A stretch of 64,000 nt of DNA, taken from contig VWYX01000410.1 in assembly GCA_013396525.1 (NCBI GenBank), positions 107,618 to 171,617 on the forward strand. Direction: 5' to 3'. The notes beneath the pieces were generated by a model, which did no database searches, had not been told where the DNA came from, and saw nothing but the letters and a program-made list of their open reading frames with translations. This DNA is from Chaetorhynchus papuensis (taxonomy: Eukaryota; Chordata; Aves; Passeriformes; Rhipiduridae). The position numbers and the translations under genes were made by a program. Shown one piece after another: positions 13,301 through 25,300 of this stretch (positions are counted from its first letter, which is position 1; the number at the start of each line of letters is the position of its first letter).

Positions 13301-16300
13301 AGGCCCAGGCTGCTCCCTGGGGCTGGACTGAATACCTGCTTTGGTAATGTGAGAGAATAGTCCTCCATTGCACTAGTGCTAAACTGTGCCAGCTCACCTC
13401 AAGGTTAGAGAACAGGCCCCGGCACTCTTTAAATTACTGGTGTAGAAATATAATTTGAATTCACAGTGAAAGCCCTGAAGCAGTTACAGAAAGACCTCTG
13501 TAGTTTTTAGCTGATAGAAGAGGAGAGCAGAGATGTCAGCAGATGGGAATTCAGCACAGAAAGCAACTGAATTTGTTTGTTTACATGATGAGGTATAGAA
13601 GGGGGGGAATCAGGGAGGAAACCCCTCTTTGGAAGTTGTTAGTGAGGAAAATTGTTACATCCCAGTGGGTGGTTGGAATTGCAGATTTAAAAATCATCTC
13701 CTTGCTGTTCCTTATGACTTATTTTACATATATATTCCTAGGGTCAGAATCCGATTTCATTGACAGTTCAAAGTCTTCCCTCTACTTGTTTGTCTGCATT
13801 CCCAGATGGGATTACTCTGGGCATGCTTCCCTAAGTTAGTTTGTATGTTGGTAATGGTCCCTTGGTGTCTAGAGAAAAGGTGATGTACCTGTGCTAGACA
13901 ATGCCAGGCAAACTTACAGAAATATGAACTAGTCTTTTACTTGAAAAAAACCTGTAACATTTTCTCTGTCGCATGGACAAAGCTGGCCCTGAATAAAGAA
14001 TTGATACGAAGGTGCTACTGCGATTTGAACACAAGCCACAGTTCACCAATTGTGGCAAAATTAAAAAAGCTGTGTTCCATGAGTTGCCTCAGGTTGGAGC
14101 AGCTGCAAAACTGATGAAAGCTGAAGTCCTACCCTTGGTGCAGATCGCTTCACACAGTTGATGTTTGAGATAGTCACCAGAAGTGGCTATCCCCAAACAT
14201 ATGGCCCTGATCTTCAGATGTAGATGAACAGACAGAAGAAAATATAATTTCACAATGTTTCATTTCTGCTTTTCAAACAGAATTGGGCAAGCTTAAGAAA
14301 TGTGATGTTAGGGACTTGCTGAGTCAGCATAACTCCTCTTAAGCACCTGTCAGCATTTGTTCTGACAGAAAAACTTGACTTACCCTTTCAGCTGCAGCTG
14401 CTTTCACATACCCTGTAAAACCAAACTTCCCTGAAGGTGTGTGAACCTCTGGCGTCTAGAAACATCTTCCTCCTCTGAATCATTAAAAAAAACACATAAG
14501 CTTGAAAATACTTCGCAGTGCATTTAAAAGTATTTTCTGTTCCTTTCCAGAGAGAGTGACATCTAGGCTACCGTGTCTGTGCAAACTAATTTTCTTTCCC
14601 ATCTGTTTCAGCAGCCAGCCCATCCCTACCTCCTGCTCCACCAGCTCCTTCTCCAGCCCCAGCAGCCCCCAAGCCCTCTGCAGGTACAACTGACCCTGAA
14701 GAAGCAACAAGGCTGCTGACTGAAAAGAGGCGCCTTGCCCGTGAGCAGCGGGAACGGGAGGAGCAGGAAAGGAGGGACAGAGAAGAGCTTGAAAGGTAAT
14801 TCTAGGCCTCTGCAGGAGAGAAAATATATTTTTAGCAGCTTCCTGTGTGTATTTTGCTGCTATATATGAAGCACAGCACTGAACTGCAGGAGGCACAAGT
14901 TCCTCCCCAAAACCATATTTTCCTGTTGGGTTTTTCAGTTGGTGCAATATACACCTGAGCAGATCTGTAAGGTTAAAACTTATTCTAAGTAGTGCTTTAA
15001 AATAGGACAGGAGGAGACAGCAGTTCTTTGCAGTCATGATTCATAATTTCCTCGGAGATTAGCAAAGCTGTACTTGTTTGTTCCAGCTAGAGAACTCTGC
15101 ATGGCTGTTTTTAACTTTGTGATTGGCACAAAGTTTCTTACTTTGAATTGTAAGATCTCCATCATGGGTGGTGCTTTCGGTGTCCAGCTGTGACTTAAAT
15201 CTCTTTGTTTTCTCATTTAAAATAAAGACCCCCACACACACCCTCCCAACAGTTTTTGAGGGTAGTTGATGTTGCATCTCACTTTCTAATAGCAAATGAG
15301 TAGCCCTTCTGGATACTTATGACTGTGGCTACAGCACAAGTTGAGTGCTTCTTTAGAGGGCTACCATACCTCTGGAATTTGTTGGACTTCTTTAACCACT
15401 TTGCTGATAGGAACAAGGCAGAAACAGTTAAAATATCCTGGCTTTCCAAAGGGCTCACAATACAAACCCTCTCAGAAAGAGTTTTAAAGAAAAAAAGCTG
15501 CTGTGGCATCAGAGTAATATGGTGAATATATACTAAGACTGAAAGATCAAAAATAAAAAGTAAAGAATAATCAGCTTTCACAGTGAAAGGAGTTTCCAGT
15601 GTCCGTGCAGAGCCTTCATAAAAGGACTTGAAAGGAGTTGAGGCCAGTGAGATGATGTTGCTCTTCAGTGAGATAAGTCAGTTGTGAACAGGCTGAGACA
15701 TAGCTTGTGTTGGTGAGATACAAAATGGGAGCTGGATTGCTGTACTGATAAGCATAGAGGAATGTGTATAGGAAATAATCCTAACTTGACTCCTGTGGTG
15801 GTGGTCTCTGGGCAAATTATTTCTGAGGGAAGAGATCTTGTCTGGAGTTGAATATATGAAAGTATAAGGTGAGTCATGGTTGACAAAGTAAATGAACTGT
15901 TACAAGTTAATAGAAAACAAGAAAACAAAATGAAAACGTCATTCTGAACAAATCAAGATAAATCTAGGTTTTGAATGTTGAGTTTTATATTTTTTTGAGA
16001 TAGTAAAATCAGTAAAACTAGAAAAATAAGTGCAGACAGACATCAAGGAAGATCACAAGTACAATACAGTTCCCATATGAAAATCAACTAAACAGGTGAG
16101 GATTCTTCAGCTGGGAAGATAGGCTAAAGAGTCCTAAATAATTTGGGAAATATCAAAGGTTAAGAGGAGAAGCTACTCACTCCATAATACAAGGATAAGG
16201 GGCCATTAGTAAGGTTAGGAGGTAACCTTCAAACACCAGCAAAATGAGATACTTTTTTTTAATCACTGCCACGAGGTGAGATGGGTGCCAAAAATGCATA

Positions 16301-19300
16301 CTGTTTCAAAATATGATTATATGAAATAGCAGAAAGGAGTGTTTTGCAAAATATATTAATCGAAGATGCTGTTTCTGATTCAGAAAGTATGAGAGTCATA
16401 GATCAGGCAGACATATGCTGGAGGAGTATTGGTGTTGCATTGCAAAGTTTTTTATATTCCATAGGGCTTCATGTTTGGTCCCTATGGGAAGCAGAACAGA
16501 CAACTTAGGAATAAGACAGCAGTACACCCTTTATCCAGTTGGGATAGCAGTGCTGGGTCAGGAATCTGGTGGTTTGGCTCTCTCCCCTACTTTTATTACC
16601 TGTTTTTCTCACGCTTATTTCATGATTGCAGGCAAAAGAAAGAAGAGTTGTCACAGAGGATAGCTGAAGAAAGAGCTCGCCGAGAAGAGGAGGAAGCTCG
16701 CAGACAAGAAGCGGAGAAACAAAGGAAGGATGCAGAGGAGCGGGAAAAGGAGGAACGGCTGCGCCGCCAGGCAGAAGAGAGGGAGCAGAAGGAGAAAGAA
16801 GAGATGGAGCGCATTCAGAAACAAGTATGCTTCCCTCTTGGAATTTCTGGGCCAATCTAGTTGACAGTGAAGTGGGTGAAGCAGCACCTCTTACACAGCA
16901 CCTAAATTAGAGCTATATCTAAAATTTGGGAGTTGAGTTTTGGTTTGGTTTTTTCCCTCTCTACAATGTATTTAGAACAAATCCTTTCTTATTCCTCATA
17001 AATTGTGATGTAAAAAATCAATAGAGTTGTATTGGGGAATTTTGATAAATGCTGTTATGCCGGAGAATTGTTTGTCCCAACAGTTATAGAAAGTCCAGAT
17101 GCAAAGGTAACTACTCACTCTGTTAGAGATACAGTACTGCTGAGTTCTAATCCTGTGCCAAATACTGCTTTTGTGTGTGGCTGGTGGGAAGGGGTAGATT
17201 TAATCAAACCAAGGAGAACCTTTATGTGGCACAGTCCTCCTGAAATCAGAGTAGCTAGTCAAAAGACACAACAGTAAATAAATGAAAATTAAGTTTTTCA
17301 ATACTTTCATCTTTGATGGGCATAATGTTGGTTTACTGACTTCAGGAGAGGCTGTGGTAAGCATTCTAGATAGGATTCTTCTCACATGTCCTCTTACTTC
17401 TTGCATGTGCTTTATTCTCCCACAATCCAACACTTCAATTTGCAGTGTAGACACAAGGTTTTCTTCTGGTGTATAAATGTATGCTTCTGATAATAAATGT
17501 TTAAAGGGTTATGTTAGTGAATATGGCTGAGAAACTCCATTCTCCTTTTTCAGAAGGTGTGTGCTATTTTCTTTGAAATGTTGAACTGAGGCTTAACTCA
17601 GCTTAGCACTCAGAGATAGCACATGGTCAAGGCATTTTTGGATGTTACAGATGCAACAAATGACTTGTTGTAGTAGTTCCATAATACAACAGTGTCACTG
17701 TCAGGGAGCAAGGCCCCTCTACAGTATATTCCAGACAAATTTTGCATTTCATTAAAAAAGCAGGAATGGAAGGTTTGTGCAAATGGGCCTGTGGCTGTTT
17801 GCCCTTGGTCTCATTAAACAGTTAATCTGTTGGCCAAACAAAACATTCTGCCGCATTTGTTTTACTCTCAAGAACATCCACCACACAAACATGGATCTCT
17901 CTAATATTTTCCTGGCTGCTGTTTTAATGCTGAATGTTAGAAAATTTATTTCTTATTTGTCATCTGGTGTGCTCTGGAACAGGCATAGAACCAAACATGA
18001 TGTCCACTGTTTAGTTCCACTCTCTTAATGCCACACAAAACATGGAGATTAATCAAGAAATGTGCAATTCCATCTGACAAGATTTTTGCAATTTGTAAAC
18101 CCCAAAAGTGTCTTTTCAGGGTGTTGTAGATATGCATAATTAAGCATAGAGTATAAAACTGTCCTTAAATTGTAAATTATTCCCCAGTTCTTTTTCTTTT
18201 ACCACCAATGTAGAAAGAAGAGGAAGCTCGCCTGCGGGAAGAGGCTGAGCGGATTCGATTAGAACGTGAGAAGCATTTCCAAAGAGAAGAGCAAGAGCGC
18301 CTGGAAAGAAAGAAGGTAACTCAGTCCATGAAGAGAAACTGTGGTTGGTTTTGCCTTAGCAGTCTGTTTCCACCTCAGCAGTAGGAAGTAAATGATATAA
18401 ATGTACTCTCATAAAAGCTGCAGTCCTCGCTGGCCTGATGTGGCAATGAAGGGAATATTGCCAACAGTAATAAATAATTCATCTTTTTTGCAATAAACAG
18501 ATACAGCTGATAAATGACAAGCAGTTGTGGTTTGGGAGAAGGATATTCAAATTAATGCCAGCAAACATTATTTTACCCCTTTACATTTCATTGTAGAGGC
18601 TTGAGGAGATCATGAAGAGAACTAGGCGTGTAGAAGCTGTAGATAAGGTCAGTGCTGTTACTCAACATGTGTAAATATTGAACACATTTCAGCTTTTTTC
18701 CCCAGTGCCATTTTTAATTTGCAAAACTGTGCTTCCTTTGTAGAAATCCAATGACCAGCAAAATGGACATATATCAAAGGCAAATATTACTGGAGAAGCA
18801 GGTATTGTGTTTAACTGTGCCCTGAGCACAACAGGTGAATAAATGCCTACTGAGCACAAGGATCTGAGTTCACAGGAAGTTCTGAAACTTGGCACACTGA
18901 TTGCAGTAAACTATAGGAGGAGTATAAATGAAATCTTAGCAGACATAAATTATTTAGCCTTTCTGTGTAGGTAGTTAGCCATTACTAAATGAGTCCAATG
19001 TTTTAGCAACTTTGTCACATTGGTGTTTAGCAAATGGAATTTTCTTAACAAGTTTAATTATTTATAAAGTAAAAGGAAATTATTTTGTGAATTGGATCAC
19101 AAAAGAAACCGATTCTAGTTTCTTTCTTATATTATTTCAGATGTGGTTGTTGCAGATTTACTCCATTTGCTTAAAAAATTATTTCTTCTTAGTCATCAAA
19201 ACAAAGTGTTCTAAACATCTCCCTGTGACTTCTTCCTTCCACACCTGCTGCCTTATTCACTTCGTCTTTATTTCTTTTTTCGACAAAATTGAACTACTAC

Positions 19301-22300
19301 AAAAGCTTAGCCTTCTTGTCACACCCACACTCTTATGCTTTCCTTCTACTCCATTCCCTCTATCTTTATTTCTTTTTAGGCAATCTTCTATATAAGTCTT
19401 TAATACTTATAATAAAGGAAGAAAATAAAATGTAGCTTATATTCAACAATCGCCCGGTGTGAATTAGCACAGTTTAAAGATACAGTAGTCAAGCTATCAA
19501 ATGGCTTATCCTATTGCAGCATAACAAATCAAATGACATTAATCTTTTTCTCCTTTGTATTTGGGTTGAGTAACAGGGAAGACAGCAGCACTGGCTGATG
19601 GATGATTTTTTTCTTGATGTTTAAAGTGAACAGTATAATTAGCACTGTCAAGAAACCTTTTGATGCAGCTTTCATTATGTGTGTCTGTTATTTGTTTACA
19701 TATTATCTTGGGTCAAAAAGTTTGCGAGCTACTAATACAGGATTCATCCGGGATGCCATCTTTGTCTGCGGGCACTGTTGAAGGTGTTACAAACCATTTA
19801 AATAATTCCTGAAACTGTAAAGGGCTCCATCACCTTTGGCTAGTGTTTCCCCTCTAGAGATAGAAGTCTTCTATCAGTTTCCTGAGGCAGAGGAGACTTT
19901 GGATCTCCATTTCCCCAAGCCCAAGGGAAGGCTGGAGTCCTTGAGTGACTGAATAAAGAGAAAACTGCTCTCAGCCTCAGGGCTGCTCTGCTGTTTGGCT
20001 TTGCATTATCTATATATGCCACTGAGTTAAAGGTGTGGACTAATGGGCATAGTCTGGCCACACGAGTTTCCATATTGCACTTTAACAGACCTCTGATTAT
20101 CCACAGACAGATTGTTTTTAAAATATTTTCTTAAGTCTTACTGTTTGCCAAAACCTGAGGAGACCTTTATGGGAATGGCCAAATCACACAATGAAAAAAA
20201 ATCCATCACCTTTTGGTCATTTGTTTGGCCTCTGCTTCAAAATAGGAGATTCTTTTGCATTTCTAAAGCAGAACAACTTTTGCTTCTGCTTCTTCCTTTT
20301 AAATATTAAAGCAAATATATTTTCCTGTTATTCCATTTGTAGAAGCACAGAAACCTCTATTTCTAATATTTTCCATATAAAAACTTGCCAAAGATCAGAC
20401 TAAGACATTCGGTATAGAAAGTCTTCAGCCCAAACATTTAGAGTACAGTGAAACTGAGCAGCTGAAGGAGGGGCTTCTCAGATGAGGTTTTGGTTAATGG
20501 ATATAAATGTGTCCAAGCCTGTGAATACTGAATAGTCCTTTCAATTACTGTAGCAGATGTTAGGATGGGTGGGGTGCAGTTGTTTCCTTTCACTGACCTG
20601 TATATGAATTAGAGCGACTCTAGATACAATGCAGAAGGCTGTAGTTGTACTTTAAAAGCAAACCACAAGGCAGGCTAGAAACATGTATCACATGGTCTCA
20701 GCATGAGGGACACAGATAATCTAATTTTACATTGCGCTCTGCAATGTTTTAGAATAGTAATTTGGTACTTATTTAAAGAAGTATCCTTCCCAATGGAGAT
20801 TTTATTTCTTGATTTCTTTTTGAGTTACTGGAATCAAGAAATACCAACGTATGGAATTAGTAATGTCCCAGTGTTGTTCTATTCCATTCTCTATTGCTGC
20901 TTGAAAAGTGCCACCATAACATTCTATCAGGTATCAGCCCCTTTTGCCCACTGGCTTATGTGTTGGAATTGTGCATATGACTGTAAAATGTTTATTCTTG
21001 TTCACAAAGCTATGGCTTTGAAATCTGTGACATTTACTTTGGACCTGAAACAGGGTTTATGTGCCCAAAAACTCGACAAAGGAGATGGGGTTGGGTAGAG
21101 AGAGAGGGGAGGGGGGTGGGAACCGTATATTTTTTAAAACTGTAACTTGCCTTGGCTGTGCTGGCTTTTGTAGAAAACATTTTACCCTGCTCTACAGGGT
21201 AGATGCTGCTGCTTGGTTTTATGCAAACCTGTTTTCTCTGTCCCGTTGCAGCCAGCCCTGCCTCTCCCTTGGAGCCTGCAGCAGGGCCCCAGCTCCAGCA
21301 GGCAGTGCCCCCTCCGCACAACGGGACCCCGGCCGCCTGCACGCGCGTGGGGGCTCCACACCAGCCCCCCCTAAACGTGGACAGGTAAAACACTGCCAAG
21401 CATCAGGGGAAGTGTTGGGAGGATGAGGGCTGCTACAGTAATAGATTATATTCTGAGCCATGTGTTCATTAACTAAATAAGAGGCAGCTGTTCAATCTGC
21501 CTTGTTTCCTGGTTTTTATCTTGTCCTGTGTTCAGTAAAGAGCTTTATCATATTTCAAATAGCAGTAACCGATTTTTGCTAACTGATAGGGAAAATTTTT
21601 TTAAAAATAGAGCATGTTCTTTGCAGCGTTTGGAACAATGTGTGTTTGCCAGCAATTATTACATTTATTGAAACTTAATGGAAAGGGAAATTTTTTCTGT
21701 TCCTTTCCCTGAATTAAGCTTCATAAAACCCAGTATGGGCTTGCACTGCTTATTTTCTTAATTGGAATAATGACTACTGTGCTTTCAGCCTAGATGTTTC
21801 AGTTTCTGAACTGCTTGAAGTATTAGCAAGTGTTGCTATAGATATGCCCTTGGTGTGAGATACGGGACTAGTCACTTTGGTTATGTATTTAAAAAAAACA
21901 CCTTTTTTCCTCATAAGGAGTATTTGGGGAGGCAGATACATGTTGGGAGCTCTCTGTAGCCATGAAGCAAGTCACTCAGACTTTGAGAAATTGTTGAAAC
22001 ACTTGAAACCTCAGTATTGAACTGAGTGACATCTGTTACATAAGCATGAGCTGTCAGTTATTTTAATTTTAGTGATGCAGAAAGCTAAATAATCTCACAG
22101 TCCTTTCATGTTTTATGCAGGTAGTGCCAGAATATGCATGGAAAAACTTGAATGTGGGAAGCCATTGTGCAGCCTGTAATGGACAGTATGCTTCAGGGTG
22201 TGATTGGCACTAATTGAAGGAGGAATTTGCCCTTTCTCGATCCTTCCATATGCCTGGGGGATCTTAGCCTGCTGTCATGCTGACAAGGATGCTCCTGCTG

Positions 22301-25300
22301 AGGGAAGTTCTGTCAGTGACACTGAGCTGCATTGGATGAGCTGCACAGAGCTGCCTCATAATTGTCTTGGGCAGCTATTAAAATGTTAATCACTCCCAGC
22401 CTTACAAGCACCTTGATGTTTGAAATACAAAATGTGCCACGCTAATGAGTGCTGTCCTGTACCATTATAATCTGCGTGGAAGGAACCTCAGAATGGCCAC
22501 AGTGAAGAAAGAATAAACGAGATCAAAGAACACTGACAAAAGTAGGAAGAGCATGTAAGGTTGTGGAAGGGAAAACTGGCATGCCAGGTTGGGATGTGTC
22601 TTCTTCAGAGGTGCATCCACAGTGACTGGGAAGGTGAAGCCTGAAGCATTTGGTAGTGTCCCATAGATTTTGTCACGTGGTAAAAGCCACAGGTGCCAAC
22701 ACCACTGCTACTGCATCTTGTGTGCTGTGGTTGTCTGGCAGCCAGATACACCTGACATGGTAGCACACACGGGGGCAGTGGGTGCAGGTTGTCTCCTGAG
22801 TGAGCACCTCACTCACAATCAGCCCTCAGCAAGATCTGGCTTTTGTCTGAAAAAGACTTCATCATGTTTTAAGGGTAAGAGTGCTGAGATTTCTGAGCAG
22901 AAGTTAAAAAGGTGTTACCTGGGGAACTTGTGTCGTGCTTGTGTGGGTGAGAGGACAGAGTGATGCAGAACCCTACAGCTGCCTAATCCATAGCCCACTT
23001 GCAGATTTTTGCTTGTACTCTGTTCTCTAATTTTTTGCCCAGGATAGATTGTGTCTGCTACTTCTTAGAAAAAGTTATTTCAGTACAGTGGTTTATGTTG
23101 ACAGTGCTTTCCTTATGGTACTTACTCTGTGATTCCTCTTTTCTGTGCTGTTTTCTACAAACACTTGCAAAACACCTCGGTGAGCACAGGTCACCTCATG
23201 TGTCTCCATCCTGTGTTCATGGAGTTGGGTCTGGGTAGGTTAGAGAACCAGTTTTTAGAAATACACAGTTGGTCTGGGTGATTGCCTTCATTATCTTGTC
23301 CTGAAAAAGAAAACTCCTCATTGCTGACTGGTTTCAGTGCTGTTGTCTCAGTGGATTAAAAATAAGCACCATTTATCATGCAAAAGTCTGGCATCCGTTT
23401 TGCTGTTAATGTCTATCTATGTCTCCTCTGCAAAAATCCTCTCAATAAATGAGGTGACTGACATTGTCCTTCAGATCAGAAATAGCAGCTGTGGATATAT
23501 TTTGGCAATTTTCAAAGGCCTGCAAATCTGTATTTTATTTTTTCCTATTCAGTGATGATTTCTGATGAATGATCGGAAACAGATATACTGAATTCTGGCC
23601 TTCTTTCCTTATTTTTTAGTCTCTTATAAATCTAATTTCAGGCTGTGTCCACATAGATTTTTGGCTGAAATTATCTACAACAGATATAATTTTCAGTAAT
23701 TTTAAATGTTTTGTATGTTCCAGTTCCTTTAAGTAAACTGGCTTCTGTTTTCTCAACATCTTCCAGTCCTCCTTGTTAATACTGATGTGTCCAGGTCAAA
23801 ATGTGAAGCTGCAGAGATGCTTTTCAGCTGCCACGGAGATGTCCTTCAGATGCTTGCAAGATTGTTATGTTTGGAAATGCACTCTGAACAACTCAGGCAA
23901 CTTTTTTTTCCCCTCTATTACATAAGTGTCTTGCTACAAGCATACTTATGGAATATGTTAGAATGCCAAAATTATCCAGTTCTTTCTGCAGAATTGTATG
24001 CCTGAAAAGGACATCTCTGGTGTTGCATTAGACACTTAGACAACATTAAGAATGTAACATAAGACAGAAAGAACAGCTGTAGCAGGTCAAAAGCCCTTTT
24101 TTATTTTTTTGTGTTCTTTGCTCTAATGGCCTGTAGCACAATGTAAAGGGAAAAAAAAAAGGTAATTACCAGGAGATCTCTGGCCAATGAAGGGTTGCTA
24201 AGCATTGCGATCCAAATGCAACCATAGGCTCAAGGAGTCCCTAAGCTGCTAATTACTAGAAGCTGGAGGGCATACCAATCTCCTAGGAATTTATCTAATC
24301 TCCTTTTGAGCTTGTGGCCTCTAAGATGTGCAGTGGAAATTAATTCTACTGTTCTGTTTTCCCCTTTGTTTTGTCTAAATTTGTTCCTCTAGCAATTAGG
24401 TGGATCAAGGAGCATAGAATCTAGACAATTTTATACCACAAAATTTAGAGTATTTATAGTCCTGATTTCCTTTTCTGTACCTCGTTTGTGGTTGTAGAGA
24501 CTCTTCTGTCTCAAAAGGCATCATTCAAGTCTGAATGAGTCCTGGTCTAACTCCGTGTGTAATACTGGCAGTGCAATGACAAATAAATATGAAGAATTAT
24601 TTTTTCATTAAGTCAGCTGATAAATGGGGTAGAAAAATTCTGTTTGCAGAAGCAAGAGGCTTCTTCATTGCTCTAATACTTGTTGAACTACTGTGCTGTT
24701 TAATTTATCTGAATGAGCAGTTGCTCGTTTTGCACCTCTTGCTTACGCCATTCATCAAACTTGGCATGTTATCCTAGTTCTAGTACAGTAATTGGCAGTA
24801 GGGGGGGGATAAAATAAGTAATAGGATACTTTATAGTGAATCATAACCTAATGACTGTACATTACAGAGCAGGTTTTAATAGACCTAAAGCATTTCACAG
24901 ATTCTGCTCCTCTTCTTACAGATGTGGATCTCTGGCACAAAACGGTGATGTGGTTTAGGAGCTCTCCCAGGCAGCCAGCAGGGTTTCTGTGTCTGCTCTC
25001 AAACTCAGTGCAGTGAAACACATTTTTCACTTTGAAATTTGCCAAGTATATCCAAAGATAAAAAAAAAGGGAGTGCCTTTCTGAAAAAGAACTGGTGATG
25101 GTTTGAAAAACTGGGAAGGCTTGGTTTGAACACCAGCATGTAATTCTCACAGGAAATCCAGGCTTGGGATAAAGCATTGCCACTTTCAAAAGAGCAATGA
25201 TTATTTTCTGTCTCTTGGGGAATACTGTAAAACAATTCTTTAATTGTTTGTGCAGAGTTGTACACACAAAAAAGCCAGCAAATGAAAACATACTGTATGT

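Noticed and set aside
14483..15037. 184-codon minus-strand open frame
   Set aside because: It is antisense to the MAP7D2 coiled-coil exon. Its length results from the purine-rich coding strand and it has no motif of its own.
16505..16887. Several minus-strand Ser/Leu-rich frames
   Set aside because: They are shadows of the Glu/Arg/Lys-rich MAP7 exon at 16632-16824.
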